Source: GAS188 sp963794475 (GTDB taxonomy: Bacteria; Pseudomonadota; Alphaproteobacteria; Rhizobiales; Beijerinckiaceae). From it: a stretch of 64,000 nt of DNA. Position 1 is the stretch's first letter; each line of letters begins with the position of its first letter. A model generated the notes under the pieces. The model was not told the origin of the DNA. It saw only the letters and a program-made list of their open reading frames with translations, and made no database searches. The stretch is from positions 310,001 to 374,000 of the forward strand of contig CAWCDW010000002.1 of assembly GCA_963794475.1 (NCBI GenBank), given 5' to 3'. Shown piece by piece: positions 42,230 through 50,969 of the stretch. The translations under genes were made by a program, and so were the position numbers.

Positions 42230-44440
42230 TCAGCCGGATTTTCCCTCGGCCGAAAGGGCCGCCCGCACGCGCTCGCGCGTGAAAGGCACGGTGCGCAACC
42301 GAATGCCGCAAGCATCGTGCACGGCGTTGGCGAGCGCCGCCGCCACGGGCGCGGAAGACGCCTCGCCCGCGCCAAGCGGCGGCTCATGCGGGCGCTGCAC
42401 GAGATCGATGAGAAGCTCGGGCACATCGGGATAGGTGAGAATAGGATAGCTCGCCCAATCCGCGCTCGTCACGCCCTGACGATCGAATTTGATCTCCTCG
42501 AAGAGCGAACGGCTCAAGGTTTGCAGGATATTTCCTTCGACCTGCGCCCGCACGCCATCGGGATTGATCATCAGCCCGCAATCATGCGCGCAGGCGATGC
42601 GCCGCACATGGATCGCGCCCGTCGCGCGATCGACCTCGGCCTCCATGGCGATCGCGACATAATTCTCATTGTCCTTGTAGTGGACATAGGCGATGCCGCG
42701 CCCGATGCCGCCAGGGCCTGGCGAGGGCCGTGTCTGCCATTCGAGCAACGCGGCTGCGCGTTTGAGCACCTCGGCGCCACGCCCATCCTCAAGAAAGTCG
42801 AGGCGGAAGGCGAGCGAATCGGCGCGCGCCTTCACCGCGAGCTCATCGGTGAAGCTCTCGACCGCAAAGATATTGGCGATCTTGCCAGGCGCGCGAATGT
42901 TGGAGGGCCGCAAGGGCGCGTCCTTCAACCAATGCGCGACGACCTCGACATTCTTGACCGCGTAGGGTGGCGACGCATTCTGGGTGATGAGCCCCGTGGA
43001 GAGGCCCATCGGTTGTTTCGCGCCCGCCGCGGCCGGCCCGAGAAGCGGCACGTTCGGCAAGCTCGCCGACGCTTTTGGAATCCACATTTCGGTGCGCCAG
43101 GCCGCGATCTTGCCGTCGGGGGCGAGCGCGGCTTCGAGAGCCAAGAGCTGCGGAGGCCCCTTGGGATCGAAGCGATGCTCGTCCTCACGCATCCATTGCA
43201 CGCGTACCGGACGCCCCACGGCGCGCGACATCAAGGCCGCGTCCGCCGCCGCATCGTCATGCCCGTTCATGCCGTAGCATCCGGCTCCGTCGAGATAGAT
43301 GAGGCGGACAGCATCGTCCGGAAGACCGAGAAAATGGGCGAAGGCGAAGCGGAAGCGATGTGTGCCCTGCGAAGCGGTCCAGATCGTCGCCCTGCCGTCG
43401 CGAACATCGGCGACGGCGCAAGACGGCCCCATTGAGCCATGCGTCTGCACCGGCCAATAGTATTCGCTCTTCAGGCGATCGCTCGCGCCGGCGAGCATGG
43501 CGGGCGCCTCGCCTTTATTCGCCAAGACTTCGTCGCTCTCGAAAGGCCCGGCGCGCATCCATTTGCGCAGCGCCTCGTGGCCGACGAGGGTGTCGCGCGT
43601 CTCCCAATGCGCCTTGAGCGCGCGCGAGGCGCTAATTGCGTCCCATTCGTCATCGGCGACGACGCCGAGGAAATTCTCGATGCGCACGACACGCGCGCCG
43701 GGAATATGCGCGATCGAGCTCTCATCGACCGAGACCAGCTTCGCCTCCACCGCGGGCGGCCGCACCGTGCGCCCCTGCAACATGCCGTCGACGCGCAAAT
43801 TGTGGATGTAGGGGTGTGTGCCGGTCACCTTGGCGGGAATGTCCGGCCGACGCAAAGCCTTGCCCACGAGCACGTAATCGTCAGGATTCCGAAGCGGCGC
43901 CTTCGGGTCGAGCTTCAGCGCGAATTGGCGGTCGCCGATCAGCTCGCCGAAGCTGATGCCGGCGCCCCCGCTCCTCGGGCGGACCTCACCCGCGACGGCC
44001 TCCACATCGGCGGGCGCGAGGGAGAGACGCTCCGCGCCCAGGCGCAACAGCGCCTCGCGAGCCGTCGCCGCGGCCCGACGGACCTGCACCCCACCACCCG
44101 CGATCCCCGTGCTACCGGCCGTCGAGCCTTGATCCGGCGTCAAGGCGGTATCGCCTTCGACGAGCTCGATCTTGTCGAGGCCGATGCCGAGCTCCTCGCC
44201 CGCCATTTGCGGAATGGCGGCGCGAAGCCCGGTGCCGAGATCGACCTTGCCGCAATAAATCGTCACGCTTCCGTCTCGGTGAAGCGCAAGGAAGGCATCG
44301 ACGAGCGTGGGATCGAGGACGCGGCCCGGACCTTGGGCCAACGTTGACGCTTGCGCCATGGCAGCCCGCGGCGCGGCGAGGCCGATAACGAGAGCGCCCG
44401 CGCTCTCGAGAAGGGTACGGCGCGAAAGAGAAAGGCTCAC
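42230..44440 (-). CDS. Molybdenum hydroxylase large subunit, IorB-like
   Basis: A 736-residue molybdopterin-binding subunit of the isoquinoline 1-oxidoreductase/aldehyde dehydrogenase type. It has a twin-arginine signal (SRRTLLESAGALVIGLA), so it is exported. MGPSCAVADVRDG, HDCGLMINPDGVRAQVEGNI and the catalytic Glu in GAGEASSAPVAAALAN are visible. It pairs with the overlapping 2Fe-2S subunit gene (4 bases) and lacks an FAD subunit, like IorAB, so electrons probably go to a cytochrome or quinone. The substrate may be an aldehyde or N-heterocycle; not decided. Confidence 0.88.
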   Translation of the reverse strand: MSLSLSRRTLLESAGALVIGLAAPRAAMAQASTLAQGPGRVLDPTLVDAFLALHRDGSVTIYCGKVDLGTGLRAAIPQMAGEELGIGLDKIELVEGDTALTPDQGSTAGSTGIAGGGVQVRRAAATAREALLRLGAERLSLAPADVEAVAGEVRPRSGGAGISFGELIGDRQFALKLDPKAPLRNPDDYVLVGKALRRPDIPAKVTGTHPYIHNLRVDGMLQGRTVRPPAVEAKLVSVDESSIAHIPGARVVRIENFLGVVADDEWDAISASRALKAHWETRDTLVGHEALRKWMRAGPFESDEVLANKGEAPAMLAGASDRLKSEYYWPVQTHGSMGPSCAVADVRDGRATIWTASQGTHRFRFAFAHFLGLPDDAVRLIYLDGAGCYGMNGHDDAAADAALMSRAVGRPVRVQWMREDEHRFDPKGPPQLLALEAALAPDGKIAAWRTEMWIPKASASLPNVPLLGPAAAGAKQPMGLSTGLITQNASPPYAVKNVEVVAHWLKDAPLRPSNIRAPGKIANIFAVESFTDELAVKARADSLAFRLDFLEDGRGAEVLKRAAALLEWQTRPSPGPGGIGRGIAYVHYKDNENYVAIAMEAEVDRATGAIHVRRIACAHDCGLMINPDGVRAQVEGNILQTLSRSLFEEIKFDRQGVTSADWASYPILTYPDVPELLIDLVQRPHEPPLGAGEASSAPVAAALANAVHDACGIRLRTVPFTRERVRAALSAEGKSG

Positions 44441-44904
44441 ATCTTTTGCCTTCCGGTCGCGTGGAGCACGGCCCGCAGCACGCGATCATGCGCGCCGCAG
44501 CGGCAGAGATTCCCTGCCAACGCCTGCTTGATCTCCTCGAGGCTTGGTTGTGGATTTTGCGCGATGAGCGCCGCGCTCGCCATCACCATGCCGTTCGTGC
44601 AATAGCCGCATTGCGCCGCGGCTTCCGCGATGAAGGCGGCCTGGACGGGGTGCGGCTTCTCGACCGACCCCAGCCCTTCGATCGTGGTGATCTTCATCCC
44701 TTGCGCCGCGGAAACCGGCAATTGGCAAGAGCGGATCGCCGTTCCGTCCGCGATCACCGTGCAGGCACCGCATTGGCCAAGGCCACAACCGAATTTCGGC
44801 CCCGTGAAGCCGAGCGCATTGCGAAGCACGTAAAGCAAGGGCTGGTCAGGGTCGCGGCTCTCGACGCTGCGTTCGCGCCCGTTCACCGTCAGGCTGTACG
44901 GCAT
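44437..44904 (-). CDS. 2Fe-2S subunit of Mo hydroxylase, IorA-like
   Basis: A 155-residue protein with two 2Fe-2S clusters: GCGLGQCGACTV in the plant-ferredoxin-like half and CGYCTNGM with CRCGAHD in the C-terminal half. It is the electron-transfer partner of the following IorB-like subunit. No signal peptide, as it is co-exported with its Tat-bearing partner. Confidence 0.9.
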   Translation of the reverse strand: MPYSLTVNGRERSVESRDPDQPLLYVLRNALGFTGPKFGCGLGQCGACTVIADGTAIRSCQLPVSAAQGMKITTIEGLGSVEKPHPVQAAFIAEAAAQCGYCTNGMVMASAALIAQNPQPSLEEIKQALAGNLCRCGAHDRVLRAVLHATGRQKM

Positions 44905-45070
44905 TCCGGCCTCTCCCGGGCATGATCCGCAAAATGGAAACGTATTGCGACAAGATCATGTTTCAAAGGAGCGAGAGCTTTCTCGCTCGTCGATCTGACC
45001 GCATTCGGGCGACGGGGATGCCGTCACCTGAAGCTCTCCCAACACCCTCACCCTTGCATGAAAGCGCAAG

Positions 45071-45098
45071 CGGCCTGAGGAATGAATGCCTCAGGCCG
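45071..45098. other. 10-bp perfect hairpin after coxM
   Basis: CGGCCTGAGG (45071-45080), an 8-base loop, and CCTCAGGCCG (45089-45098). It lies 24 bases past the coxM stop, in the 217-base gap before the iorA-like gene. There is no clear T run, so it may be a weak or Rho-assisted terminator, or a processing point between cox and ior parts. Confidence 0.5.
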
Positions 45099-45121
45099 GC
45101 TTCGGGTTTCAGCCGCCGATC

Positions 45122-45925
45122 TTATTTTCCGAGCGCCTTGGCCACGGCCCGCTGCGTGATCACGCCGACGAGGTGCGCGCGATAATCGGCGCTTGCGTGA
45201 ATGTCGGCGTTCATCATGCCGGCATCCGCCTTGAGCCCGTCGAGCGATTTCGGATTGAAGCGCTTGCCGAGCGCCTCTTCCGCCGCCTGCCAGCGGAAGA
45301 CGCCCTGATTGCCCGCCCCGGTCACAGCGACGCGTATGTCCGAGCCCTTCTTGGCGACGAAGACGCCGACGAGAGCGAAGCGCGAGGCCGGGTTGCGGAA
45401 TTTCACATAGCCGGCGCGCGAGGGGGGCTTGAAGGCGACCCGCACGATGATCTCGCCCGGCTCGAGCGCCGTCTCGTAAAGCCCCTTGAAGAATTCCGAG
45501 GCGGGAAGCTTGCGCTGGTTGGTCACGATGGTGGCGTTGAGCGCGACGCAGGCGGCCGGATAATCCGCGGCCGGATCGTTATTGGCGATCGAGCCGCCGA
45601 TGGTGCCCCGGTGGCGCACCGCGGGGTCGCCGATCAAATGCGCCATCTCCGCAAGCGCGGGGAGCGACGCCTTCACGACATCGGACGCAGCGACCGCCGC
45701 ATGCGTGGTCATGGCGCCGATGATCAAGGAGCGCCCGCGCTGCTCGATGCCTGAGAGATCCTTGATCGCGCCGAGATCGATGAGCGCCGAAGGGCTCGCC
45801 AATCGCTGCTTCATCGTCGGCAAGAGCGTGTGGCCGCCGGCAAGAATCTTGCTGTCCTCGTGCTTCGCGAGCGCCGAGGCCGCGCCTCGCACGCTGTTTG
45901 CGCGAACATATTCGAATGCATACAT
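45122..45925 (-). CDS. coxM: FAD-binding medium subunit of Mo hydroxylase, CoxM-like
   Basis: A 267-residue FAD subunit: LAGGHTLLPTMKQR and GTIGGSIANNDPAADYP are the two FAD-binding motifs, and FRWQAAEEAL is near the C-terminus. Follows the large-subunit gene after 20 bases. Order S-L-M is that of form II clusters. It passes electrons from the 2Fe-2S subunit onward. Confidence 0.92.
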   Translation of the reverse strand: MYAFEYVRANSVRGAASALAKHEDSKILAGGHTLLPTMKQRLASPSALIDLGAIKDLSGIEQRGRSLIIGAMTTHAAVAASDVVKASLPALAEMAHLIGDPAVRHRGTIGGSIANNDPAADYPAACVALNATIVTNQRKLPASEFFKGLYETALEPGEIIVRVAFKPPSRAGYVKFRNPASRFALVGVFVAKKGSDIRVAVTGAGNQGVFRWQAAEEALGKRFNPKSLDGLKADAGMMNADIHASADYRAHLVGVITQRAVAKALGK

Positions 45926-45945
45926 CGCTCTGTTCTCCTAAAGGC

Positions 45946-48312
45946 TCATTCAGCGGCGAGCTTTTGCGGCGCACGCTGGCAGGCTTTCCAAACCGTTTCC
46001 GCCGTGGCCGGCATCGCCACATGCTCATGGCCGACCGCGTCCGTGATAGCGTTGATGACGGCGGCCGGGGCAGCGATCGCGCCCGCTTCACCGCATCCCT
46101 TCACGCCCAGGGGGTTCGACGGGCAGGGCGTGACCGTCATGCCGACGTGGAAGGAAGGCAGGTCGTCGGCGCGCGGCATGGCGTAATCCATGTAGCTCGC
46201 CGTGACGAGCTGCCCCTCCTCGTTGTAGCGAACCCCTTCGAGCAGCGCCTGGCCCACACCTTGCGCTATGCCGCCATGCACCTGGCCCTCGACGATCATC
46301 GGGTTGATGACGATGCCGAAATCATCGACCGCCGTCCAACGATCGATCCGCGTCGAGCCGGTACCCGGATCGACTTCGACCTCGCAGATATGCACGCCCG
46401 CGGGGAAGGTGAAATTCGTCGGATCGTAGAAGGCGCCCTCCTTCAGGCCCGGCTCCAACTCCTGGCCGGAGAATTTATGCGCGATATAGGCCTGCAAGGC
46501 GATCGCGCCGAAATCGGCCGCCTTATCCGTTCCCTTGACGGTAAATTTCCCGTCCTTGAACTCGATGTCGCCCGCCGAGGCCTCGAGCACATAGGCGGCG
46601 ACTTTCTTGCCCTTCTCGATCACCTTGTCGAGCGCCTTGTAGATCGCCGACATCCCGACCGCGCCCGAGCGCGAGCCGTAGGTGCCCATGCCGAATTGTA
46701 CCTTGTCGGTGTCGCCATGAACAATCGATACATTCTCGATCGGCACGCCGAGGCGCTCCGAGACGAGCTGAGCGAATGTCGTCTCATGGCCCTGGCCGTG
46801 ACTGTGGGAGCCGGTCAGCACCTCGACGGTACCGACCGGATTGACGCGCACCTCGGCCGATTCCCAAAGGCCCACGCCGGCACCAAGCGAACCGACCGCT
46901 TGCGACGGCGCGATGCCGCAGGCCTCGATGTAGGATGAGATGCCGATGCCGCGCAGCTTGCCGTTCTTGGCGCTCTCGCGCTTGCGCTTGCCGATATTCG
47001 CGTAGTCGGCGATCTCGAGCGCCTTGGTGAGCGAGGCCGAATAATCACCCGCGTCATAGGTCATGATCACCGGCGTCTGATGCGGAAAGCTCTTGATGTA
47101 GTTCTTGCGGCGAAACTTCGCCGGATCCTGCCCAAGCTCGCGCGCCGCCGCCTCGACGAGGCGCTCGACGACGAAGGTGGCTTCCGGACGGCCCGCGCCG
47201 CGATACGCATCGACCGGCGTCGTGTTGGTGTAGATGCCGTCGACCTCGCAATAAATATTCGCGATGTCGTACTGCCCGGAAAGCAAGGGCGCATAGAGAT
47301 AGGTCGGCACCGAAGACGAGAAGGTCGAGAGGTAGCCCCCGAGGTTGGCGACCGTCTTCGCCTTCAGCGCCGTTATCTTGCCGGTTTCGTCGGTCGCAAG
47401 CTCCGCATGGGTAACGTGGTCGCGTCCATGGGCATCCGACAAGAAAGCCTCGGTCCGATCCGAGGTCCATTTCACCGGGCGTCCCACCTTCTTCGCCGCC
47501 CAGACGCAAACGGTCTCCTCGGCATAGATGAAGATTTTCGAGCCGAAACCGCCGCCGACATCCGGGGCGATGACCCTGAGCTTATTCTCGGGCGCGATGC
47601 CGATGAAGGCGGAGAGCACGAGGCGCGCCACATGCGGGTTCTGGCTCGTGGTGTAGAGCGTGAACGCGCCGTCGCCTGAATCGTATTCGCCGATGGCCGA
47701 GCGCGGCTCCATCGGATTGGGCGCGAGGCGGTTGTTGGTGAGGTCGATCTTGGTGATGTGTTTCGCCGCGGCGAAGGCGGCGTCGGTCTTCGCCTTGTCG
47801 CCGAGATGCCAGCGATAGACGGTGTTGTCGGGGGCGACATCGTGGATCACCGCGGCGCCCTGGCGCTGCGCCGTCGCGGTGTCGACCTCGGCAGGCAGCA
47901 CCTCGTAATCGATGCGAATCGCTTCCGCCGCGTCCTTCGCCTCGCCGAGCGTCTCGGCGATGACGACCGCGACATGATCGCCGACGTAGCGCACCTTGCC
48001 TTGCGCCAGCGCCGGATGGGGGCCGGCCTTCATTGGCGTGCCGTCCTTCGAGTGGATCATCCAGCCGCAGATGAGCCCGCCCACCTTGTCGGCGGCGATG
48101 TCGTCGCCGGTCAAAATCGCGACGACGCCAGGCTTGCTCTTCGCCTCCCCCACGTCGAGCGATTTGATCTTCGCATGCGCGTGCGGCGAGCGCAGGAAAT
48201 AAGCGTGGGCCTGTCCCGGACGATTGATGTCATCCGTGTAGCGGCCTTTTCCGGTGATGAAGCGGTGGTCTTCCTTGCGCCTCACCGAAGCGCCGATGCC
48301 GGTCGATGTCAT
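45946..48312 (-). CDS. coxL: Mo hydroxylase large subunit, CoxL form II-like
   Basis: A 788-residue molybdopterin subunit starting at ATG 48312 (MTSTGIGASVRRKEDHRF). The active-site loop is AYRGAGR, the form II signature, not AYRCSFR of true form I CO dehydrogenase. DVGGGFGSK, SHSHGQGHETTFAQ and the catalytic Glu in VKGCGEAGAIAAPAAV are present. The form I Cys that binds copper is lacking, so CO oxidation is not assured and another substrate such as an aldehyde or heterocycle is possible. Confidence 0.92.
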   Translation of the reverse strand: MTSTGIGASVRRKEDHRFITGKGRYTDDINRPGQAHAYFLRSPHAHAKIKSLDVGEAKSKPGVVAILTGDDIAADKVGGLICGWMIHSKDGTPMKAGPHPALAQGKVRYVGDHVAVVIAETLGEAKDAAEAIRIDYEVLPAEVDTATAQRQGAAVIHDVAPDNTVYRWHLGDKAKTDAAFAAAKHITKIDLTNNRLAPNPMEPRSAIGEYDSGDGAFTLYTTSQNPHVARLVLSAFIGIAPENKLRVIAPDVGGGFGSKIFIYAEETVCVWAAKKVGRPVKWTSDRTEAFLSDAHGRDHVTHAELATDETGKITALKAKTVANLGGYLSTFSSSVPTYLYAPLLSGQYDIANIYCEVDGIYTNTTPVDAYRGAGRPEATFVVERLVEAAARELGQDPAKFRRKNYIKSFPHQTPVIMTYDAGDYSASLTKALEIADYANIGKRKRESAKNGKLRGIGISSYIEACGIAPSQAVGSLGAGVGLWESAEVRVNPVGTVEVLTGSHSHGQGHETTFAQLVSERLGVPIENVSIVHGDTDKVQFGMGTYGSRSGAVGMSAIYKALDKVIEKGKKVAAYVLEASAGDIEFKDGKFTVKGTDKAADFGAIALQAYIAHKFSGQELEPGLKEGAFYDPTNFTFPAGVHICEVEVDPGTGSTRIDRWTAVDDFGIVINPMIVEGQVHGGIAQGVGQALLEGVRYNEEGQLVTASYMDYAMPRADDLPSFHVGMTVTPCPSNPLGVKGCGEAGAIAAPAAVINAITDAVGHEHVAMPATAETVWKACQRAPQKLAAE

Positions 48313-48475
48313 GTGGATCCTCCCGAGCGTTTGTCCCGATGCCCGCGGCGTTTCTGATGGCGCCGCTTCGGCAGGCCTTTGCAAATCCGGGCCGGCGGGG
48401 ATCCGGTCGCGCCTTGGCGCGGCCGAGCCCTTCCTTAGGCCCGCCGTTCCCTCGCGCTTCCTTGAGAGCCGCGCC

Positions 48476-48973
48476 TCACTCGGCCGCTTGCTGAAGGCCG
48501 GCATGGCCGCGCATCGCCTTGGCGCCGGCCGCGATCGACTTCACGATGTTATGGTAGCCCGTGCATCGGCAGATATTGCCCTCGAGCTCCTCGCGGATCA
48601 CATGCTCGTCGAGGTCATGGCCCTTGCGATTGACGATGTCGATCGCCGCCATGATCATGCCCGGCGTGCAATAGCCGCACTGCAAGCCGTGATGCTCGCG
48701 GAAGGCCGCCTGCATCGGGTGCAGCTCTTCGCCATTCGCCAGGCCCTCGATCGTCGTGATCTTCGCGCCCTCGCATTGCAGGGCGAGCACGGTGCAGGAC
48801 TTCACGCTGTTGCCGTCCATATGGATCGTGCAGGCGCCGCATTGGCTGGTGTCGCAACCGACATGGGTGCCGGTCAGGCGTTGATGCTCGCGCAGAAACT
48901 CGACCAGCAAGGTGCGCGGCTCGACATTCGCCCTCACCGCCTTGCCGTTGATCGTCATGGAAACGGTTGCCAT
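48476..48973 (-). CDS. coxS: 2Fe-2S small subunit of Mo hydroxylase, CoxS-like
   Basis: A 165-residue protein with two 2Fe-2S clusters: GCDTSQCGACTIHMDG and CGYCTPGM with CRCTGYHNI. First structural gene of the S-L-M set, in the same direction as coxG 298 bases upstream. The gap 48974-49271 holds no gene; a start of transcription there is possible. Confidence 0.93.
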   Translation of the reverse strand: MATVSMTINGKAVRANVEPRTLLVEFLREHQRLTGTHVGCDTSQCGACTIHMDGNSVKSCTVLALQCEGAKITTIEGLANGEELHPMQAAFREHHGLQCGYCTPGMIMAAIDIVNRKGHDLDEHVIREELEGNICRCTGYHNIVKSIAAGAKAMRGHAGLQQAAE

Positions 48974-49271
48974 CTCAATCCTCCACGCGGCCCCCGTGAC
49001 GAGGCCCGCCGATTACGCCCCGTCGGTCAGCGCCGCAGGGCTTTAGGAATCCGAAAGCGCGAAGGTCCCCAGGTTACGCGTGGGCCCGATTGGGCAGCGC
49101 TCGGACGCCTCGTTTTTCGATCTTTGCAGTCTTGATCCCAGGAAAACGGGTGTCAAGCTTATTCAACGAAATTTGAATCGCCGATTCGTGCGGTTTTCTC
49201 GCAAGATTTCGTGCACGGTGCCCATGCGCTCTCCAACGTCCTGATCGCGCCCAAGGCTAGCCCAAGTCGCC

Positions 49272-49727
49272 TCAGCCGCTCCCCTCGACAGCCTTCGCGA
49301 AGGCCGAGAAGAAAGCGTCCGACATTTTTTTCGCCACCCCGTCGATGAGCCGCGAACCGAGCTGGGCGATTTTGCCTCCGACATTGGCTTGAACATCATA
49401 AGCGAGCATCGTGCCGCCGCCATCGGCATCCGACAAACGGACCTTGGCGCCCCCCTTGGCGAAACCGGCGATACCCCCTTCGCCCTCCCCCGTGATCGTA
49501 TATCCGTTCGGCGGGTCGAGGTCGGAAAGCGTAACCTTGCCCTTGAAGGTCGCTTTCACCGGGCCGATGGCGAGCTTGGCGGTGGCGCGGAAGGCCGTAT
49601 CTCCCTCCTTCACCAGCTCCTGACAACCGGGAATGCAGGCCTTGAGCACCTCGGGATCGTTCAACTTGTTCCAGACTACCGATTTAGCCGCGGGCAACTG
49701 CACCTCGCCCGACATGCTCATGGCCAT
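49272..49727 (-). CDS. coxG: CoxG-like SRPBCC-domain protein
   Basis: A 151-residue START/SRPBCC-fold protein with CoxG features: SGEVQLPAAKSVVWNKLNDP, CIPGCQELVKEGD, then GEGEGGIAGFAKGGAKVRLS and a C-terminal amphipathic helix. CoxG is thought to tether CO dehydrogenase-type enzymes to the membrane or to supply their quinone or lipid cofactor. First gene of the cox operon, divergent from the liv transporter. Confidence 0.9.
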   Translation of the reverse strand: MAMSMSGEVQLPAAKSVVWNKLNDPEVLKACIPGCQELVKEGDTAFRATAKLAIGPVKATFKGKVTLSDLDPPNGYTITGEGEGGIAGFAKGGAKVRLSDADGGGTMLAYDVQANVGGKIAQLGSRLIDGVAKKMSDAFFSAFAKAVEGSG

Positions 49728-50046
49728 GGCGGCCTCCTTTTTTCAAATTCACGGAAACCGCGACAGCCTAACCGCAATCGCACAATCCACATAATCGGTC
49801 CGCGATTGACACGCGCCGGAGCCTGAAGCCACGCAGAGCGAGGCCTGCGGCGATCGCGCTTGGACTCACGTTTTCGTATTTCGTCTTTCGGAGAGTTGCG
49901 CCGGGCGGGCGTCGTTGCTACCACATAGCTGAGTTGCAGAAACCTGGCATGGTTCTTGAAGCGACGTTTCGCGTGGACTTTTGCTCGCGCGGGCGAAGTT
50001 TTGGTGCGGCGACCGGGTCACCTTCGAGGGGAGTGAATTTCCCAGC
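49728..50046. promoter_or_regulatory. Divergent region between coxG and livH
   Basis: 319 bases that must hold promoters for both operons. No clear palindrome, riboswitch or sigma-54 GG-N10-GC element was recognised. A frame runs into livH from 49981 but the conserved protein starts at 50047. Confidence 0.35.
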
Positions 50047-50964
50047 ATGGCAGTTTTCATCCAGCAGCTCATCAATGGGCTGACGCTTGGCGCCATCTAT
50101 GGCCTCATCGCCATCGGCTACACGATGGTATTCGGTATCATCGGCATGGTGAATTTCGCCCATGGCGATCTGTTCATGGTGTCGGCCTTCATCGCGCTCA
50201 TCGCTTTCGTGCTCCTCACCTCGGTGCTCGGCATCGGCTCGATCGCGGTCGCCCTCCTCATCGTGCTCGTGATCGGCATGCTGCTCACCTCGCTTTGGGG
50301 ATGGGCGATCGAGCGGGTGGCGTATCGGCCCTTGCGAGGGGCGTTCCGCCTCGCCCCCCTGATCTCGGCGATCGGCGTCTCCATCTTCCTTTCGAATTTC
50401 GTGCAGGTGATCCAGGGCGCGCGCAACAAGCCGACGCCGCCGATGATTCGCGAGGTGATCGTGCTGTTCGAACGCGACGGCTATACGGTCGCGCTCGCCT
50501 ACAAGCAGTTGATGATCATGGTCGTGACTGCGGTGCTCCTCGCCGCCTTCTGGTACGTGGTGCAGAAGACGCCGCTCGGACGTGCGCAGCGGGCTTGCGC
50601 CCAGGATCAGCGAATGGCGGCCCTGCTCGGTGTCGATGTCGACCGCACCATCTCCCTTACCTTCGTCATGGGAGCAGCGCTCGCGGCGGTCGCCGGCACG
50701 ATGTACCTCGTCTATTACGGCGTCGTCTCCTTCTCGGATGGCTTCGTACCGGGCGTAAAGGCCTTCACAGCCGCCGTGCTCGGCGGCATCGGCTCGCTTC
50801 CGGGCGCCGTCCTCGGCGGCATCGTCATCGGCCTCATCGAGACGATGTGGTCGGCCTATTTCTCCATCGAGTACAAGGATGTGGCTGCCTTCTCCATCCT
50901 CGCGATCACGCTGATCTTCCTGCCGCAGGGCCTCCTCGGCAAGCCCGATGTCGAGAAGGTTTGA
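50047..50964 (+). CDS. livH: Branched-chain amino acid ABC permease LivH
   Basis: A 305-residue inner-membrane permease starting at ATG 50047. FIQQLINGLTLGAIYGLIAI, VFGIIGMVNFAHGDLFM and AVLGGIGSLPGAVLGGIVIG are LivH landmarks, with about eight helices. GGGGAG lies 11 bases before the start. Forms the channel with LivM. Confidence 0.94.
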   Translation: MAVFIQQLINGLTLGAIYGLIAIGYTMVFGIIGMVNFAHGDLFMVSAFIALIAFVLLTSVLGIGSIAVALLIVLVIGMLLTSLWGWAIERVAYRPLRGAFRLAPLISAIGVSIFLSNFVQVIQGARNKPTPPMIREVIVLFERDGYTVALAYKQLMIMVVTAVLLAAFWYVVQKTPLGRAQRACAQDQRMAALLGVDVDRTISLTFVMGAALAAVAGTMYLVYYGVVSFSDGFVPGVKAFTAAVLGGIGSLPGAVLGGIVIGLIETMWSAYFSIEYKDVAAFSILAITLIFLPQGLLGKPDVEKV

Positions 50965-50969
50965 TCGCC

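Noticed and set aside
45946..48312. True (form I) aerobic CO dehydrogenase
   Set aside because: The active-site loop is AYRGAGR, not AYRCSFR, and the order is S-L-M, both marks of form II; CO oxidation cannot be claimed.
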